64,000 bases of DNA from Progne subis subis (GCA_022316685.1 JAKJHU010000066.1:5267913-5331912), one strand, 5' to 3'. Counted from the first letter of the stretch, positions 47,402-60,799 are shown. Notes: a model not told the origin generated them from the sequence alone. Numbers and translations are program-made.

Positions 47402-48847
47402 AAGCCTCAGGAGAGTTCCCAGATGCAGGGAAGCGCCATCCGCGTGACCTTGCCATGGAAAAGGATGGGACCTGTCCCTTTCCCTGCACCGATTTGAGGC
47501 AGTGGCACGATGAGGGCAGTGGCAGAGTCACCACGAGCAGTGCCAGGTACTTTGTGCCTCTCATTACGGGGTGGGAATTCTCTACAGCCTCACAAATATC
47601 TGAGCAGCCTCTTCCAGCTGGATTTGAGAGGAATATTCCCGGTCAGTACCCTGCACTGGGGCCTGCTCTGTGTCTGAGTGTGAAGATGATTTCTTGTCAC
47701 ACCAAAACACCTCCCTTTGATATGATAATCTGTAATTAAGAGCCAGAGTGTGCCGTGCTCTGTCCTTCCAGCTCCATTTTCCACAAATCCGCGCCGAAAG
47801 ACCCGGATCTGCTCCTTGCCTGCCGCGTGTCAGCTGTGCGCTGTAATTATGGGATAATCAACCTGACACACACGTGAACATCCAGTGACATTTCCCAGGG
47901 GCAGGAAATCGTTTTCCCACTGGCAATAACAGCCCTGGGTGTGTTTGTGCCCTCATTTGCAGCAGCGTCATTAGGTAATGAATTAAGTATGATTTGTAAG
48001 GAGCACTCTGTGGGCAGAAGCCAAGTGTCTGGGCAGGAGACAGCAGCTGTCAGGAATTCCTCATTCCAAGTTTGAGGATCAGGAGCTGGGGGGGAGAAAA
48101 AAAATATATCAGCCACAAATGGGAATGAGTGAAATCAGTTTGATTTGGAATAATGCAACTCCTGGTGTTGAGGCCATTGGAGCAAATGCCTGCACTCTTT
48201 GGAGAAGAGGAATGGGATCCTTAATGGATGCACAGCGTCCGATTTGTCCCAATTTTCTGCCTCCAGCAGCACAGGGCTGTTGCAAATCCATTCTCCTCAT
48301 TAGCCTGGCCCAGGCCCTGGATGCCAAATGAGGTGGATGATCCAAGGCAATCCCAGATCCCAGTTTCTCATCTCTGCTTCCGCTGGAAGCCGATTGTTTT
48401 TTCACCAGACACATCCTGCAAACGCCTCTCGTTGTAAAAGGAGCCCACTGAGCCTCCTCTCAACCCTCCAGAGGAACAATGAATTCCTGGTGGTGTTTCC
48501 TTGCCATAAATTTCTTCATTTGGGAAACTTCGACTCATTTTTTTGAGCGTTTTGAGCCAGAGCTGCAAACTCTGGCTGTGTGGCCAAGGTGTGAATTTAT
48601 TAATGATGAGAGCCTGGGGCACAGCCAGGTCTTTGATCACTGGGTCTTGCCCTCCTAAATGGCAGTATCGGTGTGTCCCAACTGAGCTCAGTTTTTCAGC
48701 CAATTAGCTAATGAAAGTGATTATCTCAGAGCTGTGAGTAGGTTAAAGTCACCTGGATGGATTTGTGATCTCGACCTCAAAAGTGCAGGATTGTTACCCT
48801 CTTTATAGACTTTGTGTTCCTGTGCAAACACCTGGAATTGAGCACCA
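47402..48847. other. Single-copy intron sequence
   Basis: No exon or mobile element was recognised. Confidence 0.5.
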
Positions 48848-49002
48848 CGGAATGGTTTGGGTTGGAAAATTCATCTCATTCCACCCCCTGCCATGGGCAG
48901 GAGCAGCTTCCACTATCCCAGGGTGCCCCAAGCCCCATCCAACCTGGCCTTGAACGCTTCCAGGGATCCAGGGGCAGCCACAGCTTCTCTGAGAAAACCT
49001 GT
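48848..49002 (-). repeat. CR1 LINE 3' fragment
   Basis: GGAATGGTTTGGGTTGGAAA, CCAAGCCCCATCCAACCTGG and GGGGCAGCCACAGCTTCTCT. Confidence 0.88.
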
Positions 49003-49194
49003 TTTGTTTCTCCTCTGTGGTGTTGGATGGCCAGGATTGGTGAGAAAGGAAAGTCCTCATGCTCCCATTGATCCATTGGGGTGTGTAATTCCTTACCTGG
49101 GTGTCCTGGAGGGATTTGTGTTGTCTCTGCTCTTCTGTCACAATTTCCATGGGGTTGAGTTTGGTTAAAACCAAACCCTTGTGCCCAGCTGGGC

Positions 49195-49715
49195 AAGAGT
49201 CCAGTGGGCCCTGAGGGACAGTCTGGAATCCTGGGGACAGCTCCCAGCAGGAGAGGCCTGGAGGGGCTGGAGTGAGTCCAGGGAAGGGAACGGAGCTGGG
49301 AAGGGGCTGGAGAAGCAGGAAAAGCTGAGGGAGCTGGGAAGGGGCTGAGCCTGGAGAAAAAGGGGATCAGGGGGGAGCTGGTGGCTCTGCACAAGTCCCT
49401 GACAGGAGGGGACAGCCGGGGGGGGTCGGGCTCTGCTCCCAGGGAACAGGGACAGGAGCAGAGGGAACGGCTTCAGGGTGGGACAGGGGAGCCTCAGGGT
49501 GGATTTTAGGGAAAATTTCTCCATGGAAAGGGCTGTAAAGCATTGGAATGAGCTGCCCAGGGCAGTGGTGGAGCCCCCATTCCAGGAGGGATTTCAAAGC
49601 CCCCTGGATGTGGCACTCAGGGACACGGGCAGTGGTGGCCTTGGCAGAGCTGGGAATGATTGGACTCCGTGATCCTAGAGGACTTTTCCAACCTGAGTGA
49701 TTCTGTGATTGTCCT
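49195..49715 (+). repeat. CR1 LINE fragment (about 520 bp)
   Basis: It runs from CCAGTGGGCCCTGAGGGACA through GGAGCTGGGAAGGGGCTGAG and GGATTTTAGGGAAAATTTCT to CCAACCTGAGTGATTCTGTG. It is the reverse counterpart of the copy at 9840. Confidence 0.88.
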
Positions 49716-52282
49716 AGCCACATGCCCGAGTCAGGCAAGAAGGTGTGGAAATGATCTGGGATCTGCGTTCTTCTGCTCCATCCCACGTGTTTCAGGCTCT
49801 TACCAGCAGTTTTGGGTACGTGACTAAAATGTGAAAAAGATGAAAGAATGGACTTGATGTTGACTGGGGATAGAGGGAATTCATGCTCTGCCAGAGTTTT
49901 CTGAAGTGATGGTGTCTTATTTCCAGCTGTTAAATGAAATAGTCTGGGAATTCCACAGAGTTGTCCATAGAAGTCTGTTTCTCCAAATAGCTCCAGGTTA
50001 TGGAATGTTTAACAGGCCCTCCTGGTCCTTTTCTCCAGGAAATTATAGAAAATCCAGAGTCACTCCTCACACGACCCTGGTGGTGGCACAGGCTGTGACA
50101 CCCAGCTGAGGTGTCCATAGAAGGACACCTCAACTTGTCCCACGTTCTCCTGGAGCTCCACCAAGGAACTCCAGCACTGACTCCAGGTGGGCTCTGGAGT
50201 TACAACCTTAATTGGGATTTTCCTTTGTCCCTGGTGTGTTTTTAGGATTTAACTGGCTGTCCTCACTCCGGAGGCTCCGGAGTCAGTGGGTGGGATCCTA
50301 ATGAGGGATTGTGCTGCCTGTCCACTGATTTATTGGAATGTCAGCACGAGGCAGACGGGACTAATTGGAGTCACAGGCACAGACAGTGATGGGGCTCTCT
50401 GCTGTCTGATCTGATCCTGGCTTCCTGTAGGCTCACAGAATCTGCCACACCAAATCCAGGGCCTTCAAAACCTCTGGTTGGTCCCAGTTGTTCTTCCAAA
50501 GCCATGGCTGCATTCCCATTCCAAATCAGAGTAAGGCAGTATAATAACCCCCAGTTTGCCCATTTGTAAAGCTGTCACTACAGCTCCTCTATTAGCAGAG
50601 CCATTTGAAAGATTTATCCTCAGCATATGTTGCTTTTTAAAAAGGGCCAGATTGAGAGCTGGGGGGGTTGGAGCACAAAGGACGAGCCGCCAGATCCGAC
50701 TGACAAGGGGAAAAAAAATAATGGGAATAACAAGTTAATTTTTACAGAGCTGTTGTGCTCAGGAGAAAATGTGAAGTTGTGGGGGGTATCATTACATTCC
50801 AGTGGTGGTCAACAAACTGAATGTAACAGGACATTAAAGGAAATGGGATTTAATAATAGGAAAAGCTGAAGTTAGTGAACTTTGTGTTTCGCTTGGTTAA
50901 TGGGGTGACATTATACGGGGGCTCTGTTAACGTAATTATTGCTGTGATTCCTGAGTGTTTTACACACATTTAGTGCTGCCTCGCAGTATTTCTGTGTGAT
51001 GGGCAGGAATTCCTGTGGAATTGATGGGATTGTTTAAAATTGCGGTGGTTATAGAGCAGGGCTGAATGCATTTTCTACCCTGCACGGAGCATATTCGAGA
51101 AATGGTGTTACCCGTTGTGGGAAATAATGCCTTGACTTTGCTTTTGTATAATTTTAAAAAGGGAGAAATGGTGGAATCCTCCAGGTTTGGCTTCATGCCC
51201 TGGGTTCACATGAAACAAGGAATCAGAGACCTATAGAGAGAGGGATTGATGGAGTAGTTGGGGCATTTATCTTCTGTGGGATTGGATTTAAATTACAAAT
51301 GGATCCACGGAGGGTGATTTAGTCCAGTGGTCATTCGGGGTTATCATCTCCATCTCGGAGCAATCTCATCACTTGCAGGCAGCTTGGCTCCACCTCAGTC
51401 TGGTTTTGGGCTGGAAATTTAGGGATTGGAGGATGGGAGAAGGAGAAATTGGGCGCAGAGAAGCAAAGAGGCAGCTGGAATAGGAGCTGGGTTTGCTCAG
51501 TTCTGTATAAAGTGAAGATATATCAATTATTCATTTATTTTATTGGTGACAAAGGATGAAGTAGGAGCTCATCAAAGCTGAATTTTAGGCTGAAGGTGAA
51601 GCCTGGTGCTGTGCTGAGCTGGAATTCCATGGGTCTGCTCCCCAGTCCCTGGAAAAGCAGCATTTTACATTTCCCTATTCCCTGGATGTGCACAGTTGGG
51701 GTTTTTTGGTAATGATCCCATCCCGCCCCTGCCGTTTGGAGCATCTTTGGCTTTGCAAACATTTATCCATTGGGAAACTCAGGCTCTGTGTACCTGGACA
51801 CCCCCAAAACATCTCCATAAATGAGGAAGAGACAAAACCATTCTCCCCAGGTTTCCTGCTCCCAGGTTCACGTCGTAAAGAGCCTGCACCTGTTTTAGGG
51901 GATGAGCAGCAGCTTCGTGGCATAGAGGGAAGGAAGCTGTTCCCTGTTTGTTCTCCAGAGGAGCTCAGAGGCCTCCGTGGTGTCCTCAGGAGTCCTTAGG
52001 GGGTGAGCAGGGTCAAAGCCTCCCCAAAACCTCTGTGTGGGTCAGGCTGGTGGGGCTGTTCCACACCGGGGGATTTCCCCCGAGACATGCAGAGCTCTGC
52101 TGGAACGCAGCTCCTGGAGGGAGCCAATGTCACCCCCGGGGCTGCCCCTGCTCACCAGGGGACAGGAGCTGGGCTCAGAGAGTCTTCAGGGCGTGAAACA
52201 AAGCTTGAGTTTTATCAGGTTGGATCTAAAACCTCCGCAAAGACGCGGAGCAAACTGGGGCGGCGAAAGCCAGCACCAGTCC
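49716..52282. other. Single-copy intron sequence, 2.5 kb
   Basis: No exon or mobile element was recognised. 50880-51000 is AT-rich with GTTAACGTAATTATTGC-like words. Confidence 0.45.
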
Positions 52283-52495
52283 CAGGATGGTTTGGGATGG
52301 AGGGACCTTAAAGCTCACCCTGCCACGGGCAGGGATGCCTTCTGCTACCCAGGGTGCTCCAACCTGGCCTTGGACACTTCCAGGGATCCAGGGGCAGACT
52401 GGGAATTCCATTCCTTCTCTGGGAATTCCATCCCAGCCCATCCCCACCCTCCCAGCCAGGAATTCCTTCCCAGCCTCCCATTTAACCCCACAGAT
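52283..52495 (-). repeat. CR1 LINE 3' fragment
   Basis: GGATGGTTTGGGATGGAGGG, AACCTGGCCTTGGACACTTC and CCAGGAATTCCTTCCCAGCC. Confidence 0.85.
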
Positions 52496-54221
52496 CTTTC
52501 AGCTCAAGCCCATTAAGCCATTCCTTAAGCAAAGCAGCCCCGTTCCCTCATCCTGCACAATATTCTTCCCGGTGTTTTCCCGTTGCCCAGGGCTGTGATG
52601 CTGACACATTTCCTTCCTCAGCCTTCCTCTCACAGTGACAACCCCGAGTTGTAACGTTTTGTTCCTTTTGGAGCTCATTTTCTCCAGGAGGGTCCCCCAA
52701 ACTCCTGCCTGCTCCTCGTTGAGATTTCCCCCCTCTTTTGAGAAAATCCTGCCTGGCCCTTCGCTGAGGTTTGGCAAAGCATGGAATTGCCGCTGACTCC
52801 TGAAATTCCCCGCTGCCCTTGCAAGAGATGAGAGGATGGAGAGCAGGAGACCTAAACATGCCAGAAACTTCTACTGGGTGGGGTCTCGGGATATTTGGGA
52901 AGGACGAGGGAGGAAATCTGAGCTGCAGGGCACAAGTTAAACATTTCTCCACTTCTCAAATGTTTCTCCACGTCGTGAATCTCTAGATCTGATTAATTCT
53001 GCCTCTACACCTCCTGGGCCCAAATACGAGCCAATATTCCCCTCTGGAGACATCAGAAGAAACTGCACCTTGAGAGAGTCCCGTTACGTCAGGAATTTGT
53101 GTTCTTCAGCTGGCAGCTGAGCATTAAAGAAACAATATTTTTATCAGCGGTCCAGAGCTAAATTTTAATTTAATTTCTTTTCCGGAGTGTTTGCGGGTGT
53201 TCGCAGGACCTCAGAGACAACGAAACACTGATTTTTCTGTCACACCTGCAGGGGAAGGAGGCTTTTCTTACCTCAATCTCATGGCTGAGCAACCACAACA
53301 CAGAAATCGATTCTTTAAATCTCGTGGGTTTTTTAGCTGCTGTTAAAAAAGAGAAGTCCTGGGCCCTTTCATCTTCCAGCACTAAAGCTCCCAGCTCTGT
53401 GGGGACACAGAACATTTTTACAGCAACTAAAAGAATTACCTCAAGTAGCTGAGCCTCTTTATGGTTTGGGAATTTGTGTTTGTGCAGGGGAAGGACTGAA
53501 TTTGGTGATTTATCCAAAATAACCCACTAAACTCAGCTTGGGGTTATGGGAACGATTCTGGCTGGGGCTGCCAGGTGCTTGTAATTAATTATTAATTAAT
53601 ATTTTAGAGAAAAACACCCCCAAATGTCGTGTTTGCTGCGAGCAGCAGTCATTCCTCTGGTTGTCACCTTTCTGGATGTTTTCTAGGCTATTTAATATTT
53701 CAAACTAACAAAAAATTCATGGGTTTTGCCTGGTATTTTATGCCTTTTTTTTTTGGTCTGGTTTTGCTAATATTTAAAACACACTTGAAGTAGCAAAACC
53801 TCCTCTGAGTCTCCCAGAGCTGTTTACGCTTCTTTTGGGGATAATTTTAACTTTAATCGCGTTTTGGGATCACCTAGAAAGGATCTTAAACCGTTTTTTC
53901 CTCTCTTTGGAGTGACTTTGTACAGAATCAGCTCTGTTACCTTGCATGGCCGCGGCGTTTATCGGCAAGGTGTGAAACATCAGTCCTGGGGTGGCTGATC
54001 ACAGACCAAAATAATTCCCCACAGTGGTGTTTTTAGGCAAAATAATGTGATTTCTGTAAGATTAGGATCTGATTGAATTGGTCTGCAGTGGCAGTGATCC
54101 ATGGTCCATGGGCTGCAGTGAATTATTTGAATTGAATTGTATTTATTGTGGTCAGCACTTGTGTAATGATGCGGATCTTTTGCTCTGGGAGCATGTCCAG
54201 GCCTCACTTTGCCCTTCCAGG
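52496..54221. other. Single-copy intron sequence
   Basis: No exon or mobile element was recognised. Confidence 0.5.
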
Positions 54222-54521
54222 GCCTGAAGGGGCTCCAGGAGGGCTGCAGAGGGACTTGGGACAAGGTCTGGAGGGACAGGACACAGGGAATGGCTTCCAC
54301 TGCCAGAGGGCAGGGCTGGATGGGATCTTGGGAAGGAATTCCTGCCTGGGCTGGAATCCCCAGAGCAGCTGTGGCTGCCCCTGGATCCCTGGAATGTCCA
54401 AGGCCAGGTTGGACACTGGGGCTTGGATCACCCTGGGGTGGTGGGAGGTGTCCCTGCCCATGGAAGAGGTGGAATGAGAATCTTTCAGGTCCTTTCCAAC
54501 CCAATCCATTCCATGATTCCG
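54222..54521 (+). repeat. CR1 LINE 3' fragment
   Basis: It is of the 1914-type subgroup and ends CCAACCCAATCCATTCCATG. Confidence 0.9.
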
Positions 54522-55689
54522 TTGACTCTCTCCCAGAATTCCCACTTAGAGCTGAGGTGGCTTCCTGAGTGTGTCACGGACAATGAGGGATCATTCTCTC
54601 TTGGTTTGACGTGTCCTCAAACTTCCCTGAACTCACACTCCTGGGTATTTTATCCCTAATATCCTTGAATCTGGGAAACTGTTTTGGACTTTTCCTGTTC
54701 TGTCAGCAACTGGGATCCAGTTCAAGGGATTTCTGATGTTTCCTTAATATTTCCTTTCTCTGTGGAAGCTCCCCAAGAGGTTCATCCCAGGTACCTGGAT
54801 GTTTCATGACTAAGGCAGAGGGAAGAGAACAGTTCAGGATCACACAGAAACAAAATGTAAATTTGGGCTGAACGTCAGAAAAAAGTTCTCTTAATAAGGC
54901 TCTGGAATATTTGATATTTTTTTCCTGTCACTCATTTGTTTGAGGAGGGAATTTCAGATACGATTACCGTCATCGTTAAGGCGAGGAATCATTGATGCTC
55001 TGCGCTTCCAATGCCTTCGGTTTCTTTTAATGATGTTTTAGAAGACATCCGAGCACAAGGAGTCAGAAGAAAGCCTTGGGAAGGCAGCAGTTGTGGGTTT
55101 CTAAATCAATCCACGCAGCTGTTTTAGGTTTTATGCTTTTTATCCCACACTTTCAGCTTAGGTAAGACAGTGCTCACAGCCAATTAAGTCGTGAGTTAGA
55201 ACGAATTAAATTTTCTGAAATGAGGCACCTTTTTTTTTTTTTTTTTTCCCCTTTTTTAATCCAAATGACTGTCATTTACCAAAAACTACTTCATTTCCCT
55301 GAAAGTGCTTTTCTGTCTAAGGGGAATGCTTAATTGCAGCCACCAATCACCTCAAATGCTTTTATAGGAGGATAAAACAAGTTGAAAATTGTGCATCATT
55401 TTAAAAATGCAGATTCTGAATTCAGCATAAGGTGCAAATTTCTATTTTTTTTTTTTTTTTTCCCTTGGCTGCTCTTTTGAAGAATACCACCCTAAATCAT
55501 CCATGACATCTCCTAAAAGTGCCCTTCAAAGCAGGGACGTCCCTCTGAGCTTTTTTTTTAGGATTTCGGGCAATCCCCAGGAATATCTACAGTGACCATG
55601 ATTCAAAATTTTGTGTCACCCCTCAATGTGAATTTTTATTCAGACAAATCATTTTTGTATTTTGAAGGTGGGACACGATGGTTCTGAAA
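54522..55689. other. Single-copy intron sequence
   Basis: It contains T runs at 55230-55250 and 55446-55462. 54955-55060 retains several CpG. No exon was recognised. Confidence 0.5.
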
Positions 55690-56056
55690 TCAGGCTGGGA
55701 GAGCTGGGAATGCTCACCTGGAGAAGGGAAGGATCCAGGGAGAGCTTCCAGAACATTCCAGGGCCCAAAGGGGCTCCAGGAGAGCTGCAGAGGGGCTGGG
55801 GACAAGGCCTGGAGGGACAGGACACAGGGACTAGGGCTGGGATTGGAAAAGGGGAGATTTCAGTGGGATCTTGGGAAGGAATTCCTGCCTGGACTGGAAT
55901 TTCCAGAGCAGCTGTGGATGCCCCTGGATCCCTGGAATGTCCAAGGCCAGGTTGGACACTGGGGCTTGGAGCAGCCTGGGATAGTGGGAGGTGTCCCTGC
56001 CCATGGATGAGGTGGAATGAGATGATCCTTGAGGTCCCTTCCAACCCAAACCATCC
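55690..56056 (+). repeat. CR1 LINE 3' fragment
   Basis: It is of the 1914-type subgroup with the variant shared with 47103. It ends TTCCAACCCAAACCATCCTG. Confidence 0.9.
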
Positions 56057-56907
56057 TGGGGTAAATATTGATTTCTGTGGGTCAAATTGCCTTTTTTTTG
56101 CCATCTAAAAATTCCATGGATGGCTTGGATGAGTAACCCAACATTTCTGGAGAGGGGCTCTTGAGATGTATTTTTTTTTCCATGTTGTTGAACACTTTTC
56201 TGTTCTTTATAGAGACTGAATTCCGCCGGAATAAGCCAGCCAGCAGCATTTGAAATTGAAATAAATAAATAGCACCGTGCGTGGCTGTGAATGTGTGGCC
56301 GTGTCTGCCAGGCAGAAAATAGGGAATATCTGTTGGTGCTTTAATTCCACCCAATGTTTCCCATTTCAAACACTCATTTTCAGTTTCTTGTCATTTCACT
56401 GGTCTTTTATTGCCAACTGGGGCTGTTTTTTTAGAAAAATATGTCTGAGATGCTTGGGGCTTTTTTTGAGAACGAGAAATACGTGGAATTATGTTGAGTT
56501 TTCCTTTGGCTGAAAATTTTCTCTTTCCACATTCTCAGTAAGAGGAACAGTTGGATTAAGGGTGTGGAAAATAACCCCAAATTTGGCTTATTTGGACCCC
56601 TTGAAAGAAGCGCCGTGCTCACACCTCTGCTTCATGGCAGCCGAAATTCCCAATGGACACAATTCCGGCCGGAGCTCAGCGGGACCAAAGCCAAAGGCCA
56701 GGGCTAGTTCCTGAACCAACAACTCTCACCCCTCGTGGTGTTTTGTGGGCTCACAAACCTGCTGGGCTCCTGGTAGAGAAACACAGGATGATGGAGTGGG
56801 ATCGGGAACCAGGGAATGTAAGAGAAAAATGGTGAAATTCCCACAAACAGGAGAGATGTGACGAGGTGAGAGGGCAGGAAGAGGGAAGCTGGGAAGCAGA
56901 GAGCCCT

Positions 56908-57259
56908 GTGGGACCTCGTGGCAGAAGAGTCACTCCTGGGGTCACATTCATCCAGTCGTGTGTTGGTGTGACGCGGGAATTCCCAACGCCGTGACATTCC
57001 CTGACCATCCCATTCCTTGGACAAGACAAGGATCTGCTGATGTCCTGGTTTAGGGCAAATTTGGGAGAAAAGCCCCAAATGGGGTGGGACTTTGTGGCAG
57101 AAGAGTCACTCCTGGGGTCCCATTTATCCAGTCGTGTGTTGGTGTGACTCAGGAATTCCCAACGCCGTGACATTCCCTGACCATCCCATTCCTTAGACAA
57201 GACAAGGATCTGCTGATGTCCTGGTTTAGGCCAAATTTGGGAGAAAACCCCCAAATGAG
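56908..57259. repeat. Two-copy 176-bp tandem duplication spanning an LTR edge
   Basis: 56908-57083 and 57084-57259 are about 95% identical. Each contains host flank, the target word GCTGA and the first 43 bases of the LTR (starting at 57041 and 57217). Confidence 0.93.
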
Positions 57260-57877
57260 GTCTCTCTGAGGAGCAAACCCAAACAACCCCACCCCCAACT
57301 GGTCTGGGAAAGAACTTCCTTGGAAAGAAGTGTAAAAAACTATTTTATTTAATAAAGCGCCCACAAGCACAAAGAATGAACAATACGAAACAATAAAACC
57401 TCTCGTTCTGGAGTGAGATGGCAAATTGAGAAAGTCCTTGCCGTGGGTGGAGCTCGGCTCTCTCTCAGTCTCTCATCAGTCCCAGTCCCTCCGGCGCTGC
57501 TGGAAAATGCCGAGCTCCAGGCCCCGGTGAGGGCAGGTCCAAGCCCCCAGTGCTCCCCTGGGTTTTTACAGTCCAGAGCAGGTTTAAACAGTCCCAAAAA
57601 AAGGAAAAAAAAAAAAAAAAAAAAAGTCCAGGGAACTTTTCTGCCCTAGCTAGCTGAAACTAACTAAAAGCAGAAAGATCTCTCTCCTGCAGTCTCTCCA
57701 AGCCTCAGGCAAACACTCAGCCCGGAGAGGAATGTGGAGGAGTCAGGCAGTTTTCTCAAAACAAACTCCGTGCTTCTCCTTGCTCTTAGAACCAGTCTTA
57801 AAGGCACAAAACTCGATATACAGCACAGACAGAGCAGACAACTGGGGATACAAACATCATAAAGTCACCCCAGGACA
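57217..57877 (+). mobile_element. Solo LTR, 661-bp avian ERVL-like family, copy C
   Basis: It runs TGTCCTGGTTTAGG...CCCAGGACA, flanked by perfect GCTGA duplications (57212-57216, 57878-57882). It is more diverged at its start than copies A and B and has lost the TATAAAG word. It carries an A-run of about 22 near 57607. No internal genes. Confidence 0.92.
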
Positions 57878-58009
57878 GCTGAGCGGAGCAGCACGGGGCC
57901 ATGGTGTCGTTAAGAACGAGGCTGTGATGTCCTGCACAGCGGGGCGAAGGGAGGTGACACAAACAGCTCTGAGCTTTTCTCACTGTTTGACTTTGCATCC
58001 TTAATTCAT

Positions 58010-58165
58010 GGAATCACAGAATGCTTTGGGTTGGAAGGGACTTCAAGGATCCTCCAGTTCCAACCCCTGCCGTGAGCAGGGACACCTTCCACTGTCCCAG
58101 GCTCCTCCAACCTGGCCTTGGACACTTCCAGGGATCCAGGGACAGCCACAGCTTCTCTGGGCAAC
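58010..58165 (-). repeat. CR1 LINE 3' fragment
   Basis: It starts GGAATCACAGAATGCTTTGG and includes CAGGGACACCTTCCACTGTC. Confidence 0.9.
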
Positions 58166-59937
58166 TCTCACTTCTTTTAAATACCAAAAATAAATAATGC
58201 TTTCCATTTTTAATCTGTTCTTACTGGAATTCTGAGTAACACTCCCAGTCCAGGGCATGGAAGGTGCACCAGTGCTGCCATTCAATGTCCCAGAAGGATT
58301 CCTGATGCAAATCTCACCTGCACCTGGAACTTTGTGACTCTTGCTTGAGCCCCCTGCTCCTGAGCTCAGCAGGGTTTTGAAGGTTGGAGCTTCAAAGCAG
58401 CTGCCTCGGATGCAGAGCAGTGTGGGGCTCATTCTTCCTGCTGGAAATTTGGAGAGCTCATCTCTGAACCACAGCAGATCCCAGCAGATCCCAGTTGTCC
58501 CCTAAGTAACTTATCCACTGGATTATCAAACACAGGAACTCCTGGGCCATTCCCTGCTGTAAGCCACACTCTGACATCCACAGTTCATTTTTCTTTACCT
58601 TTTCTCTGCTTCCATTGCCCTCGGCAGAGATCTTTGGGGTTAAATGAAGACTTCACTGGTTTCCATTCCCGTAATCATTTCATCAAACTATCCTTGAGCA
58701 TCCCAACTGAAGCTCTTCCATCCGTATCCTCCAGTTCCCTGTGCCCTGCAGGGCTTCAGTCTTAATTACTTCCTGCTGCTATCGAGTCGAAATCTGCTTC
58801 CTAAGCTCCTGATTATTTGTTCTTTATCCCCAGTGATGCTGAGCACTCACAAATCCCCCCTCAGTCAGGACTATCTGGCAGCTCCCTCGTAATCCATGAT
58901 TATTTTATGGCTCCCATCAAGGAAAACAGGGATATGGTTTATCCTACATTAGGTGAACCACTCTTGTCTTTTCCGTGCCAAAACGTTAAAACTTAATAGG
59001 ACACATCAAGGAGTTTTCTGGACATGAAGGCACAGATCTTTGAGAGTGGTGATTAATGCCAGGCACTGGGAAGCAAAAATTCTTGGTAACATCGTTTTCT
59101 GGCCCTGACCTTTAGTCTGTGGTACAGGAGACACTCGGGAACACCGTCAGGATGCCGTGGGATGAAGAGCTGCCGCTCCTGTTGTAGGTCAGCACACCTG
59201 AGCTCTGATGTTTTGCACGTGCTCATTCTCCCTCTAAAAGGCTTCTTTGACTTGGTTCAGCCATCTTTGAGCATTTTCTGGATTTTAAAAAGGTTTAAAA
59301 GTTGTTCCTGTCACTTCGCAGGATGATGCTCGTTCCCAGTTTGAGCTCCTGAGCTTCTCCTTCGCACCTGAATGGGGTTTTAATAGTAAAATTCATGTTT
59401 TGGGGGAGGTTTGTGCTCTGTAAATAAACTTACAAAGGAAGAGTGAGAGATTTACTGACAGCCATGAAAGGACACAGAAATTAGGGAGTGCTGGCAATGT
59501 CCCCTTAAGGACATGAGTGGTGTCACTCGGTGCTGGTGCCATCAGCTCTGATATTTCTGGGATCAGCTCCACGGGATCTCTGCTCTCTTCCCAGAAAACT
59601 CCGCTGTTTCCCTGTTTTACAAAGCTGATTCCCATTCTCAGCCTGTGCAGTGCAGGGAATAAAGCTGCCAGGCTCTCTCTCTTTGGAGAACCAGTCTTCC
59701 AACTGAACTCCAAGGGATTCCCCCCACGGAAGATGCATTGTTCAGATGGGTCACTCCAGACCCATGGAGTTGACAGGGAGAGGATTTGGGGAGAAAACAG
59801 CTCAATTTGGAAAGAAGTCATCCATGGGAATCGGACCCTGAGTCAGTGCTGGCACGGGAAGCACCTGCTCTGGAGTGAGGAATGTGATGGTAGAAAATTA
59901 TGGATAATTAAGCAGATCTCATTGAAGGGCTTGGGAA
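58166..59937. other. Single-copy intron sequence
   Basis: No exon or mobile element was recognised. The frames at 59393-59957 are on both strands over the same bases and match nothing I know. Confidence 0.5.
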
Positions 59938-60165
59938 TAAAATCACGGAGTCCTTGAGGTTGGAAAAGACCTCTAAGATCATCAAATCCAACCACTGCTC
60001 ACCACCAAACCATGTCCTAAGTGCCACATCCTTGTTTTTTTTGTCAGTGATAGTGACTCCACACTTCCCCGTCAGCCTGCTTCAATTCCTGACCGCTTCT
60101 CACTGCATAAATTTTTCCGGATGCCCAACCTAAACCTCCCTCAGCACAACTCAGGACAGCACATC
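59938..60165 (-). repeat. CR1 fragment of an older subfamily
   Basis: GAGGTTGGAAAAGACCTCTA, AAGATCATCAAATCCAACCA and GCCCAACCTAAACCTCCCTC are typical of CR1 copies common in chicken. Confidence 0.85.
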
Positions 60166-60799
60166 TCAATCCATTACGGCTCCTGATACTCAATCCCCAA
60201 TTATTTTGGGAGGAATACCAATTCCACTGCCTCAGATGTAGTTAAAGACATGACGGGGTAATTTCTGGAACAAGCTCCTCCACGATAACCAGATGGCAGC
60301 ACAGAAATAAAGAGGTTTTGCAGGAGATGGCAAACATTTGGTGCTAAAATATTCCCAGAGTCATCCTGCTGCTCTGTGTGCTCAGGAATGGGATCCTGGG
60401 ATGGAACAATAAAGGGTGATAAAAATACACCATAACACAGACGTCCATAATGGCATCATGCATAGACATTGCTTTTTTTTCACGGTTTTTTCTGGATTTT
60501 GAGCTGGAATATTCTGTTGTTCAGTCAATTTAGAGGTGGGGAACCCACCTGTGGGAATCAAGTGACCATGCCCAGAGGGAAGCTTGGCTTTTTAAAGGGA
60601 TCTGTGGCATCTTAGCTTTTTAAATGGTGATTTTATTTTTCTGTGGACATATTCCCAGCATGTCCCAAATGGAAAAGCAAATCTTTTTATATTTTTGTTA
60701 TTTTTTTTAACAAACAAACAGGAATTGTGCCTGGGATGTGGATTTTCTCCATTTTATCTGTCCTTCTCCAGCAATTTAGTCTCTGTCTCACCAACTGGT

